Shown here in pieces: positions 25,814-35,870 of a stretch of 64,000 bases of DNA (positions are counted from its first letter, which is position 1; every line of letters begins with the position of its first letter). The notes beneath the pieces were generated by a model. The model searched no databases and was not told where the DNA came from. It saw only the letters and a program-made list of their open reading frames with translations. A program made the position numbers and the translations under genes. Source of the stretch: Gordonibacter massiliensis (ex Traore et al. 2017) (GTDB lineage Bacteria > Actinomycetota > Coriobacteriia > Coriobacteriales > Eggerthellaceae); assembly GCA_900170005.1 (NCBI GenBank), contig LT827128.1:3468168-3532167 (forward strand). Direction: 5' to 3'.

Positions 25814-26656
25814 TTAAAACTCCCTTCCCGTCAGCTCGAGAAACACTTCTTCCAGGTTCGGCTCCACCGAGTGGATGGACAGGCACCCGCCCGAGGCTAG
25901 CGCCTCGGCCACGGCGGGCGCTCCCGCCGCGTCCTTCGACGTGCGCACGACGCGCCCGTCGGCCAGGCGCATGAGCACCTCGTTCTTGGCGAAGCGCAGC
26001 CGCAGCGCCTCGGGGGCGTCGCAGGCGACGAGCCGGCCCTCGTCCAAGATGCCCACGCGCCGGCACAGGTCCTCGGCCTCGGCCATGTCGTGGGTGGTGA
26101 GGAACACGGTGGTGCCGGCGTCGTTCAGCTCGCGCAGCATCTTGTGCACTTCGGCGCGCGCCGCCGGGTCGAGGCCGCTCGTGGGCTCGTCGAGGAACAA
26201 GAGCTCGGGGCCGTGCACGAGCGCCGCCAACAGCGCCGCGCGCTGACGCATGCCCTTCGAGCAGTTCTTGATGAGCGTCTTGCGGTCGTCGGCCAGGTTC
26301 ATGCGCTCCAGCAGCGTGGGCAGGTTGTTGCCGGTCACGCCGCGGATCTTGGCGTAGAAGCGCAGGTTGTCCTCGATGCTCATGCGCTCGTACAGGGCGC
26401 TCGTGTCGGACAGGATGCCGATGCGCTCGTAGTCGGCGTTCGACGCGTGCTCGATGGGCCGCCCGAACAGCGTGATACGGCCGGAGTCCTTCACCAGCTG
26501 CCGTGTGAGCAGCTTGATGGTGGTGGTTTTGCCGGCGCCCGAGGGGCCGAGGAAGCCGAAGCACTCGCCGCGCTCCACCTGGAACGCCAGATGGTCGAGC
26601 ACGCGCTTCGCCTTGAAGCTCAAAGACACGTCCTCCATGGACAGCAGGGGGTTCAT
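25814..26656 (-). CDS. ABC exporter ATP-binding protein
   Basis: A 280-aa ATPase with Walker A GPSGAGKT (about 35-42), signature CSKGMRQR and Walker B LLFLDEPTSGLD, then the switch His in TTHDMAEAE. It has the C-terminal extension seen in NatA/CcmA-type exporters. The start codon at 26656 overlaps the stop of a 28-codon upstream reading frame in an ATGA junction, and GGAAGGAT lies before it, so translation is probably coupled. It energises the two ABC-2 permeases of this operon. Confidence 0.9.
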   Translation of the reverse strand: MNPLLSMEDVSLSFKAKRVLDHLAFQVERGECFGFLGPSGAGKTTTIKLLTRQLVKDSGRITLFGRPIEHASNADYERIGILSDTSALYERMSIEDNLRFYAKIRGVTGNNLPTLLERMNLADDRKTLIKNCSKGMRQRAALLAALVHGPELLFLDEPTSGLDPAARAEVHKMLRELNDAGTTVFLTTHDMAEAEDLCRRVGILDEGRLVACDAPEALRLRFAKNEVLMRLADGRVVRTSKDAAGAPAVAEALASGGCLSIHSVEPNLEEVFLELTGREF

Positions 26657-26739
26657 GAGCGATCCTTCCATGCGTTGCCGACGCGCTCGGCAGCGGCGAG
26701 GGCCAACCCGATGACGCAGGCGGCGAGAGTGATTTCCAT
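26653..26739 (-). CDS. 28-aa hydrophobic peptide coupled to the ABC ATPase
   Basis: A small reading frame that begins with ATG at 26739, has AAAGGA 6 nt upstream, and ends in an ATGA overlap with the ATPase start. The predicted peptide begins MEITLAACVIGLALAAA, a short hydrophobic helix, and ends with charged residues (WKDRS). It may be a translational coupler or a tiny membrane subunit. The evidence is the ribosome site and the overlap only. Confidence 0.5.
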   Translation of the reverse strand: MEITLAACVIGLALAAAERVGNAWKDRS

Positions 26740-26893
26740 GCTGATTCCTTTCACGTGGTGGTCTGCTTTGCACAAGCGACAGCTTTCCATGACGTGCAAG
26801 GTCGAACAAGGGAGACGCGACGCTGGGAGCAGCCTTCGCGACGACAGGAGCGCAGGAGGGTACGAAAGGAGCAGGGCGAGGGCGTTGTTCCCC

Positions 26894-27622
26894 TCACACG
26901 TCGCGCGGGGCGCGCCGCAGCGTGGCGGCCAAGGCGATGGCGGCGACGGCGATCCACGCGACGGTCAGCACGGCGGGGAGCACGGCCTCCGCAGAGAAGA
27001 GGGCATCCTGCGCGAGCAGCTGGGCGAGCGCGAACATGCCGCCGGTGGGCAGGAAGGCGGTGAACGGGATGAGCGCCTCGCTGTACTGGAAGAACATCGG
27101 GGCGAGCCCTACGAACAGGATGGGCACGCTGTACAGGCTGGAGTCCGTCTGGTTGCGGGCGAACACGGCGGGCACCAGCGAGAGCAGCGTGATGACGGTC
27201 GCGCCGGCAGCGCCGAGCGCGACGAGCGGAAGCAGCCGATGCAGCGGCTCGCCGGCGCAGAGGAAGCACGCAGCGGTGACGGCGGCGGTGAAGAGGACCG
27301 ACGCGATGCCACGCGCGAGCAGAAGCCGCTTCAGGCTGACGCCGGCCAAAAGCAGCGTGCGCAATGCGCCCTTCTCGCGGTCGAGCGCCGTGGTGTAGAG
27401 CGCGATGGTGGGCGGGGCCATGGTGGTGGCGAACGTGAGCATGGTGGGGAACACGAACCAGCTCATAACATGCCGGGCATCTTCCGCTCCGCCCAACACG
27501 GCCTGGTACAGAACGGTGAACCCGACAGGCAGGATGCAGATGACGAGCAGGCCGAGGTTCTTCACGGTGTCCTCGAGGCACTTCGCCACCAGCGCGCCGG
27601 TCGTGCGCAGCGTTCCTTGCAT
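26894..27622 (-). CDS. ABC-2 type permease, copy 2
   Basis: A 242-aa paralogue of the permease at 25079-25813, aligning over its whole length (LRTTGALVAKCLEDTVKN at the N-terminus, ALDREKGALRTLLLAGVSLK in the coupling loop, FLPTGGMFALAQLLAQDALF near the end). Six hydrophobic helices are visible. GGAGGAG precedes the ATG. It lies upstream of the ATPase with a 154-bp gap that holds the small peptide, and 33 bp after the LytTR gene on the same strand. Sequence divergence between the permeases suggests an obligate heterodimer. Confidence 0.85.
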   Translation of the reverse strand: MQGTLRTTGALVAKCLEDTVKNLGLLVICILPVGFTVLYQAVLGGAEDARHVMSWFVFPTMLTFATTMAPPTIALYTTALDREKGALRTLLLAGVSLKRLLLARGIASVLFTAAVTAACFLCAGEPLHRLLPLVALGAAGATVITLLSLVPAVFARNQTDSSLYSVPILFVGLAPMFFQYSEALIPFTAFLPTGGMFALAQLLAQDALFSAEAVLPAVLTVAWIAVAAIALAATLRRAPRDV

Positions 27623-27655
27623 CGTCTCGTCTCCTCCGTCTTCTCGGTGCGGCCT

Positions 27656-28579
27656 CTAGAAGCCGTATCTCTCGCGCATTTCGTCCGCGCGCCCTTTGGC
27701 GAGCGGCACGGACGTCTTCGCGGCGTCGTTCAAAGTGAGGTTGAAGCTGTTGCGCGTGTAGCGCTCCACCTTCGCCACCCGCTGCACGTTCACCACGAAC
27801 GAGCGGTGGCAGCGGAAGAACCCGAAGCGGCCCAGCTGGGCTTCCAGCTCGTCCATGGTGAGCGGGGTGGGGTAGAGCGTTCCGTGCACCGAGACGTAGT
27901 TCGCCTTGTTCATGCTCTCGGCGAAGTCGATGTCGCGCGGGTCGAACAGCAGCGTGGCCGTGTCGGTTTTGGCGGGGATCTTGCACACGCTCACCTCGTC
28001 GCCGGCGAACGCCGGGCCGTCCTCGTCGGCGCCGCTCTCGCTCCCGTCGTCCTGCTCGACCTCGATGAAGCGGCCGTCCTCGTGCCAGAACACGCTTCCG
28101 GGCATGAGCAGCGCCTCGCGCATGGGCTCCAAGGTGGTGAAGAAGCGGCACCCGTGCTCGGTGCGCTCGGCTATCCAGGACAGCGCCGCCTTGCGCCCCT
28201 CGGCGTCGAGGTCGGCGAGGGGTCGCTCCAGAAAGCACACCTCCGGCTCGAACAGGCTCGCGCGGGCCAGGTTCACCAGCGCCATCTGGGCGGGAGAGGC
28301 GTCGCGCAGGCGCAGCTTGGCCACGTCGCGCAGGCCGAAGTGGGCGATGGCGTCCTCGTGGTGCACGCCGCCGGCCAGGCGGCTGTACAGGCGCAAATGT
28401 GAGGTCACCGTTTCCACCGCGCTGCCGCGATCGGTCTCCACCGCGAAGGCGAGCCGCCGCGTGCGGAAGCGTGCGCGCACCACGGCCAGCAGGGCGGTGG
28501 ACGCGTCGCGCCCGCATTCGACGTGAACGCTGCCCTGCTCGGAGTCGACGAGCTCTTCGGGCGAGGCGTACTCGGCCAT
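27656..28579 (-). CDS. LytTR regulator fused to a degenerate ABC domain
   Basis: A 307-aa protein with two parts. Residues of about 205-307 are a LytTR DNA-binding domain (LEAQLGRFGFFRCHRSFVVN, then VAKVERYTRNSF). The N-terminal part looks like the second half of an ABC ATPase: DASPAQMALVNLARASLFEP aligns with the signature helix, EVCFLERPLADLD with Walker B and the D-loop. No Walker A is seen, and the catalytic Asp-Glu of Walker B is altered, so ATP hydrolysis is unlikely. It precedes the permease and ATPase genes. A dead ABC half that docks on the exporter and reports its state to DNA is an attractive but untested idea. Confidence 0.82.
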   Translation of the reverse strand: MAEYASPEELVDSEQGSVHVECGRDASTALLAVVRARFRTRRLAFAVETDRGSAVETVTSHLRLYSRLAGGVHHEDAIAHFGLRDVAKLRLRDASPAQMALVNLARASLFEPEVCFLERPLADLDAEGRKAALSWIAERTEHGCRFFTTLEPMREALLMPGSVFWHEDGRFIEVEQDDGSESGADEDGPAFAGDEVSVCKIPAKTDTATLLFDPRDIDFAESMNKANYVSVHGTLYPTPLTMDELEAQLGRFGFFRCHRSFVVNVQRVAKVERYTRNSFNLTLNDAAKTSVPLAKGRADEMRERYGF

Positions 28580-28582
28580 GCG

Positions 28583-28960
28583 CTACTCCGCGCGATCCGC
28601 CGGCAGGATCTCGAGCCAGCAGCCGTCGGGATCCTGGATGAAGTAAATGCCCATGCGCTCGTTCACGAAGCACACGCAGCCCATCTCGTCGTGCAAAGCG
28701 CGGGCGGCGTCCAGGTCGTCCACCTCGAAGGCCAGGTGCGTGTCGCGCCCGCCGTTGTCGTAGGGCTCCGTGCGCCCGCGGTTCCACGTGAGCTCCAGCT
28801 GGAATGGGGCCTCGTCGTTGCCGATGAACACGTTCTCCCACGATCCGTCGTCGGGCCCCATGCGCCGCTGCACGGTCAGGCCGAACGCGCGCTCGTAGAA
28901 CGCGAGGGACGCCTCCAGGTCGAGCACGTGGATGCATTCGTGGACCATCTTCGCTTTCAT
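28583..28960 (-). CDS. Glyoxalase I family protein
   Basis: A 125-aa VOC-fold protein of the lactoylglutathione lyase (GloA) type. The metal positions are present: His11 (ECIHVLDLE), Glu in LELTWNRG, His in DTHLAFEVDDL and Glu in CWLEILP. Glyoxalase I isomerises the methylglyoxal hemithioacetal. The start at 28960 has AAGGAG upstream. It is 3 bp upstream of the LytTR gene and heads that operon, although no functional link to the exporter is apparent. Confidence 0.85.
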   Translation of the reverse strand: MKAKMVHECIHVLDLEASLAFYERAFGLTVQRRMGPDDGSWENVFIGNDEAPFQLELTWNRGRTEPYDNGGRDTHLAFEVDDLDAARALHDEMGCVCFVNERMGIYFIQDPDGCWLEILPADRAE

Positions 28961-29223
28961 GGGCGCTCCTTCGTTTTTCCGGCCGCCCGCAGGCGCGGCC
29001 GTTGTCGTGTTCGTGCAGCGCCGGTAGCGGTTCGGCGACGCTGCGTGATTCCACAGTATAAAGCAAGCATGCCTGCCGCGCGGTCGATCGACGCTTGTCC
29101 TCACCCTTCGCGCGGCGTCGTTTGCCGTCGAGCGTTTCCGTGCTTGTGTGCCGACGGGCATCTTCGCACCCTGCTCCGCCTTCGCCGTTTGTGGCGATCG
29201 GGAAGCGTTCGTGCGGGGGAGGC

Positions 29224-29279
29224 TTGCGTGCTTCGTGGATGGTGCTATACTGGCGCAGAAAATAAACTGACTAGTCAGT
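29224..29279 (+). promoter_or_regulatory. Promoter with 14-bp palindromic operator for the YhgE operon
   Basis: TTGCGT (29224-29229), a 16-nt spacer and TATACT (29246-29251) form a promoter. A perfect 14-bp palindrome, ACTGACTAGTCAGT, at 29266-29279 falls near the expected transcript start. TetR family proteins bind such palindromes, and a TetR gene ends this operon, so autoregulation is likely. The rest of the 362-bp gap (28961-29223) holds nothing I can name. Confidence 0.65.
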
Positions 29280-29322
29280 CAAAAATGATACGACTGACAT
29301 AGCGAGGGAAGGATGTGAAGGC

Positions 29323-30096
29323 ATGCAGGAGACGCAACAGCCGACGGCGCGGCTCGCGCCGAACGCGCCGATCGGGGCTCGAACGGCGTCGGGCGAGCAA
29401 GCGCAAGGCCGCCCCGAATCGGGCACGTTCGTGCGCGAGGGCGTCGAACTCGTGGGCGAGCCGTACATTTCCGCGCGCGGCTTGGGGTTGAAGACGTTTG
29501 CGGGGTATGCGTACCACGACGTGGACGTCGACGTGCACAAGGGCGAGCTCGTGGCCGTGCGCGGGCGCAACGGCAGCGGCAAGACGGCGCTGCTGCTCAC
29601 GCTGGCCGGCCGCATGAAGCAATCCGAGGGCACGCTGACCGTGGGCGGCTTCGAGCTTCCGCGCCAGCGCGCGAAGGTTGCCCGGCACGTGGGATTGAGC
29701 CTGTTCAAGGGCGTCAACGACCTGCAAGACAGTTTGACGGCGGCATCCGCCGCAGGCGCCGAGCTCGAGCTGTACGGCCGCAAGGCGCGCCACGACGCGG
29801 TGCTCGACTACCTGCGCGCATGGGGCCTCGCCGACGTCGCGACCATCCGCGTGAAGGACCTCACGTCCGAGAAGCTCACGCAGCTGGGCATCGCGCTCGC
29901 GTTCGCGGGGGAGCCCGATGCCGTGGTGGTCGACGACGTGGAGGACCAGCTGACCATGACGCAGTCGGAGGGTCTTGTGAGCCTGCTGCTCGACGCGGCG
30001 CGCACGCGCGGCGCCGCCATCGTCATGGGCGTGGTCGAGCGCGATCTGGCCGCCATGGCCGACGCGTGCGTGTACCTGTCGAAGGAAGGTGAGTGA
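29323..30096 (+). CDS. ABC-type ATPase partner of the YhgE/Pip protein
   Basis: A 257-aa ATPase-like protein. Walker A is intact (RGRNGSGKTALLLTLAG, about 83-99), and Walker B reads AVVVDDVEDQL, with Asp-Asp in place of the usual Asp-Glu. The signature region (DLTSEKLTQLGIALA) departs from LSGGQ, and the switch His is replaced (MGVVERDLA), so hydrolysis may be weak or absent. The first 45 residues are a Gly/Ala/Gln-rich extension. It lies 3 bp upstream of the YhgE/Pip gene, whose start uses a ribosome site inside this gene, so the two are coupled. Confidence 0.8.
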   Translation: MQETQQPTARLAPNAPIGARTASGEQAQGRPESGTFVREGVELVGEPYISARGLGLKTFAGYAYHDVDVDVHKGELVAVRGRNGSGKTALLLTLAGRMKQSEGTLTVGGFELPRQRAKVARHVGLSLFKGVNDLQDSLTAASAAGAELELYGRKARHDAVLDYLRAWGLADVATIRVKDLTSEKLTQLGIALAFAGEPDAVVVDDVEDQLTMTQSEGLVSLLLDAARTRGAAIVMGVVERDLAAMADACVYLSKEGE

Positions 30097-30099
30097 ACC

Positions 30100-32739
30100 A
30101 TGGCGTTCAAGGGCTTGCGCTTCGCCGGACTGGAATGGAAGAACATCACGGCCTCGAAGGTCATGTGGGTGGTCATAGCCGCCATCGCCATCATGCCGCT
30201 TCTGTACGGCGCGCTGTACCTGGCCGCGTTCCAGGACCCTTACGCGCGGTTGAACACGGTGCCGGTGGCCGTGGTGAACGAGGACGAAGGCGCCGTCATC
30301 GCAGGCGAGAGCCGCAACCTGGGCGACGACGTGGTGGACGAGCTCAAGGGGACCGACGACGGTCTGGGTTGGAACTTCGTCTCGGCCGACGAGGCGCAAA
30401 AGGGCTTGGAGGACGGCGCGTACTTCATGACGTGCACCATCCCGGCCGACTTTTCGAAGAGCGTCTCGTCGGTCGATACGAGCGCGCCCGAGAAGGCGCA
30501 ACTGAACATCGAGTACAACCAAAGCGAGAACATGCTGGCCTCGCAGATCGGCGAGACGGTATGGAAAGAGGTGCGCCAGCGCGTGAGCGATTCGGTGGCC
30601 ACCGAATATTGGACCACGGTGCTCGACCGCGTGGCCGATTCCGGCAAGGACATCCAGACGGCGGCCGACGGTGCCGGCACGCTCAAGGACGGCCTGGTGA
30701 CGGCCCAAGACGGCAGCCGCACCATCACGACGAACCTCGGCACGCTGGCCGACGGCGCCGCGGCGCTCGACAGCGGCTTGGGCGCTTTGGAGAGCGGCGC
30801 GTTCACGCTCAGGCAGGGCACGCTCTCCCTCGTGTCGGGCGCGAACCAGCTGAAGGGCGGCGCGGGCCAGGTGGCGAGCGGCGCGGGCAGCGTGGCCTCC
30901 GGAGCGGCGCAGCTGAAGTCCGAGGGCACGAGCGTTTTGGCCGCAGGCGCGGGCGAGCTGGCGAACAGGACGTCCGGCCTGCCCGACGAGCAGAAGGTGC
31001 AGGAAGCCGAGAAGGGCTCGGCGCAGATATCCGGCGGCATAGCCGGGCTGCAAGCCGCGGCGGGCAAGCTTGCTGCGGGCGCGGGGCAGGTGAAAGCCGG
31101 CATCGGGGCGCCGTCCGATGTTGACCCCTCGAACCCCACCGTCTATTTCGGGCTGAATGCCCTTTCGGCTGGTATAGGAGCGCAGGGCGACATGTCCGAT
31201 ACCACGCTCTACGGTGGTTTGAACCTGCTTTCTGCGGGTGTGAACAGCGCGGCAACAGCCATTGGCGGTGCGGACGATACGGACACCTCGACGCTTACGG
31301 GAACGCTCGCCGCCCAAGACGAGGCGCTGCAGACCGCCTTGGCGGCAGTCGGCGACAACGGAGAGGCCCAAGACGCGATCAAGCGGGCCATGGGATTGAA
31401 CGGCGGCGCAAGTCAATACGTGAGCGCTTTGCGCGCTGGCACGGCCGATATGACGAACGGTGTTGCCTCGCTCCAAGGCGCTGCCGGACAACTGGCTACC
31501 GGCGTTGATCGAGTGAAGACTGGCATCGGCGCGCCGTCCGACGTCGATCCTGCAAATCCCACCGTCTATTACGGGTTGAACGCCCTTTCGGCCGGCATCG
31601 GCGCGTCACAGGACGCGTCGACCGCCACGCTCTACGGCGGCCTCAACAACCTCGCCGCCGGCTACGGCAGCCTTTCCTCGCAGCTGCTCCCGCTCGTTCA
31701 GCAGTCGCCCGCTTTGCGCGAGGCCGTCCTTCGAATCGACGCCGGCGCCAACCAGGTGAACGGCAAGATGTCCGAGCTCGCCTCCGGCGCTTCGCAGGTG
31801 GCCGACGGCGCGTCGCAGGTCGACGCGGGCGCCTCCTCGGCCGTCTCGGGCGCGAACCAGCTGAACGACGGCGCCGCGCAGCTGGTTTCGGGCGCGGCGA
31901 GCGCCAAGGACGGCTCCGCGCAGATCGCGTCCGGCGCGGGCCAGCTCAAGGACGGCAGCGCCACGCTCACGTCGGGGCTGACCGACGCCGTGGACGGTTC
32001 GGGCGAGCTTTCCGCCAAGCTTGCCGAAGGCGCGCGTACGGCGGCCGACCAGACCTCGAACATCGCAGGCAAGTCCGAGGTCATGAGCGACCCTGTCGAG
32101 CTCGTGAACGAGTACTACACCACCGTGAAGAACTACGGCACGGGCTTCGCCCCGTACTTCATGGCGCTGGGCCTGTGGGTGGGCGGCCTGGTGGCGGGCT
32201 TCGTGTTCAAGCCGCTCAACAACCGCCTTATCATGTCGGGTGGAAGCCCCCTCACGGTGGCGTTCGCCAACTACCTGCCGGTGGCGTTCTTCTCGCTCAT
32301 CCAGGCGACGCTGCTCATGGTGGTGCTCCAGTTCGGCTTGCAGCTGCAGATCGACAACGTGCCCGCGTTCTACGCCATGGGGTACCTCACGGCGCTTGTG
32401 TTCGCGGCCATCATGCAGATGCTCATGGCGGCCTTCGGTTTCCCCGGCAAGTTCGTGGCCATCATCCTGCTCATGCTGCAGCTCACGGCCTGCGCCGGCA
32501 CGTTCCCCATCCAAACGACGCCGGACTTCTTCCAAGCCATCAACCCGTACATGCCCATGACGTACGTGGTGTCCGGCATGCGCCAGATCATGACCGGCCT
32601 TGATTACCGCATCGTGGGCTTCGACTGCCTCGTGCTGTTCGCCATCGGGGCGGTGTGCTTCGCGCTCACGTGCCTCGTGGCTTGGCGCAAGCGCACGGTG
32701 CGCATGGACGATCTGCATCCGGTGCTGCAACTGGGTTGA
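30100..32739 (+). CDS. YhgE/Pip-family membrane protein with heptad repeats
   Basis: An 879-aa protein with the YhgE/Pip plan: one N-terminal helix (about 18-42), a large extracytoplasmic region, and about five C-terminal helices from about 685 (ABC-2-like). The extracytoplasmic part holds many X-X-X-Leu-X-X-Gly heptads (GAGQLKDGSATL, ASGASQVADGASQV). A block of about 52 residues beginning GIGAPSDVDP occurs twice (from 334 and from 475). Relatives include the lactococcal phage-infection protein and type VII-associated or export proteins, but function is poorly known. It is encoded between an ABC-like ATPase and TetR, so an export role under ligand control is likely. Confidence 0.88.
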   Translation: MAFKGLRFAGLEWKNITASKVMWVVIAAIAIMPLLYGALYLAAFQDPYARLNTVPVAVVNEDEGAVIAGESRNLGDDVVDELKGTDDGLGWNFVSADEAQKGLEDGAYFMTCTIPADFSKSVSSVDTSAPEKAQLNIEYNQSENMLASQIGETVWKEVRQRVSDSVATEYWTTVLDRVADSGKDIQTAADGAGTLKDGLVTAQDGSRTITTNLGTLADGAAALDSGLGALESGAFTLRQGTLSLVSGANQLKGGAGQVASGAGSVASGAAQLKSEGTSVLAAGAGELANRTSGLPDEQKVQEAEKGSAQISGGIAGLQAAAGKLAAGAGQVKAGIGAPSDVDPSNPTVYFGLNALSAGIGAQGDMSDTTLYGGLNLLSAGVNSAATAIGGADDTDTSTLTGTLAAQDEALQTALAAVGDNGEAQDAIKRAMGLNGGASQYVSALRAGTADMTNGVASLQGAAGQLATGVDRVKTGIGAPSDVDPANPTVYYGLNALSAGIGASQDASTATLYGGLNNLAAGYGSLSSQLLPLVQQSPALREAVLRIDAGANQVNGKMSELASGASQVADGASQVDAGASSAVSGANQLNDGAAQLVSGAASAKDGSAQIASGAGQLKDGSATLTSGLTDAVDGSGELSAKLAEGARTAADQTSNIAGKSEVMSDPVELVNEYYTTVKNYGTGFAPYFMALGLWVGGLVAGFVFKPLNNRLIMSGGSPLTVAFANYLPVAFFSLIQATLLMVVLQFGLQLQIDNVPAFYAMGYLTALVFAAIMQMLMAAFGFPGKFVAIILLMLQLTACAGTFPIQTTPDFFQAINPYMPMTYVVSGMRQIMTGLDYRIVGFDCLVLFAIGAVCFALTCLVAWRKRTVRMDDLHPVLQLG

Positions 32740-32767
32740 CGCGCGCGAGGTGCCGGTAACGTATAAT
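32736..32767 (+). promoter_or_regulatory. Possible tetR promoter
   Basis: TTGACG at 32736-32741 overlaps the stop codon of the YhgE gene; TATAAT lies at 32762-32767. The 20-nt spacer is longer than ideal, so the -10 match is the main support. Confidence 0.4.
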
Positions 32768-32812
32768 GGAGCGGCTCGACGCGCGATGCGCCGGGCCGCG
32801 GAGGTGATGATC

Positions 32813-33703
32813 ATGGGGAAGAAGCAGGCGGGTGCGGGATCTGCGGCAAGGGTCGCGAAGGCGGAATCGCCGACGGGTCGCGCGCGCGACGATGAAACGG
32901 CGTTGAGCGCGGCGCGTGCGGGAAAGCCGTCCAAGCGCGGCGGCAAGGCGGACGCGACGCGGAAGCTGCTGCTCGAGGCGGCGCTGGGCATCATCGGCGA
33001 GAAGGGGTACTCGGCCGCCACGGTCGACGAGATCGTGGAGGCGGCCGGCGTGTCGAAGGGTGTGGCGTACTACCACTTCAAGAGCAAGGCCGCCATGGCC
33101 GAGAGCATCTTGGAAGAGGGCATCAACGAGCTCATCGAGGATTTCGAGGCCATCGCAGCCGAGGCTCCCAACGCCCCCGAGGCGCTCACGGGCATGATCG
33201 AGCGGTTCGCCACGCGCATCTTCGAGAACAAGGCGTTCGGGCGCTTCTTCGTGTCGGAGCTGTGGCGCGAGGGGCGTGCCTGGTCCGACGCCATGCGCGG
33301 TTTCGAGGACCGGTTGCTGCACTTGCTGGAAGGCCAGTTGAAGCGCGGCCAGGACGAGGGTTTCATCCGCCTTGAGATCGACCCGGCGTTCGAGGCCGTG
33401 GCGCTGGTGGGACTCGTGCTCACCACCGCGCTGTACTATCTGGGCGGCTCGATGGGCGGGGCGCTTGCCGCCGAAGGGTCCGGGACGGTGCAGGGCTTCG
33501 CCATCGGCGGTGCGCACGAGGCGGCGGGATCCGACCCGGCCGCCTTCCCCGCGAACGCGTCGGGCGCCCACGGCGAGGGCGAGCCGTGTTCGGTGGCCGA
33601 GGCCTTCTCCCACGCCGATCAACAGCGCGCCAAAGATGCGTTTATTGAGCGAATTTGCGACTTCGTCCGCCATGCGAACGCCCGTCCGGGGCTGTTGCCT
33701 TAA
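32813..33703 (+). CDS. TetR-family regulator
   Basis: A 296-aa regulator. After a basic, disordered 45-residue N-terminus comes the TetR helix-turn-helix (AATVDEIVEAAGVSKGVAYYHF at about 62-83), then a helical ligand domain. The C-terminal 60 residues contain a Gly/Ala-rich insertion (around 225-265) before a final helix. GGAGG lies 8 nt before the ATG chosen; an ATG 6 nt earlier is possible. It probably represses the ATPase-YhgE operon through the palindrome at 29266-29279. Confidence 0.88.
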   Translation: MGKKQAGAGSAARVAKAESPTGRARDDETALSAARAGKPSKRGGKADATRKLLLEAALGIIGEKGYSAATVDEIVEAAGVSKGVAYYHFKSKAAMAESILEEGINELIEDFEAIAAEAPNAPEALTGMIERFATRIFENKAFGRFFVSELWREGRAWSDAMRGFEDRLLHLLEGQLKRGQDEGFIRLEIDPAFEAVALVGLVLTTALYYLGGSMGGALAAEGSGTVQGFAIGGAHEAAGSDPAAFPANASGAHGEGEPCSVAEAFSHADQQRAKDAFIERICDFVRHANARPGLLP

Positions 33704-33783
33704 AATTTTGGCGAAAGCAACCCCGGTCGCTCCGGTTCTTCGTGCCGCGCGACGCGGCGGCAAAGCGGAGAAGGAGCGATCGT

Positions 33784-35610
<1,827 letters not shown>

Positions 35611-35672
35611 CGCTTCGACCTGCGAGACCGCGCAAGACGTCGGCGGCGTTCGGGCGAGCGACCTGCGAGACC

Positions 35673-35759
35673 GCGAAAGGGGCCGGCGGCGTCCAGTCGC
35701 TCAGACAGTCCTCGCTGCACTGCGGAACTCGCTTGGTGAACGCCGCCGGCCCCTTTCGC
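35673..35759. repeat. Long hairpin downstream of glmS (perfect 20-bp arms)
   Basis: Perfect 20-bp arms at 35673-35692 and 35740-35759. The interior carries the family core CCAGTCGCTC...CAGTCCT and GCGGAACTCGCTTGGTG. It shares the core with the elements at 46598, 49891 and 53550, but the arm sequence is its own. ACCTGCGAGACCGCG occurs twice just upstream (about 35619-35633 and 35661-35675). Confidence 0.85.
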
Positions 35760-35870
35760 TCCAAGGTGGAAGCAGGCGACGGTGAATCCGGTCGGTTCGA
35801 GGCGGGTCGAGGCGTGGCTGTCGGGCTGGGGCAGCCAGGTTTCGGTGAGGAGAGAAGAGAAGGTCAACCT

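Noticed and set aside
29323-32739. Reading the ATPase-YhgE-TetR operon as a type VII secretion or phage-defence system
   Set aside because: No WXG100, FtsK-like or other type VII component is present; only the YhgE/Pip name links it to phage infection.
33704-33783. glmS ribozyme or riboswitch upstream of glmS
   Set aside because: The 80-bp gap is too short and shows no ribozyme core.
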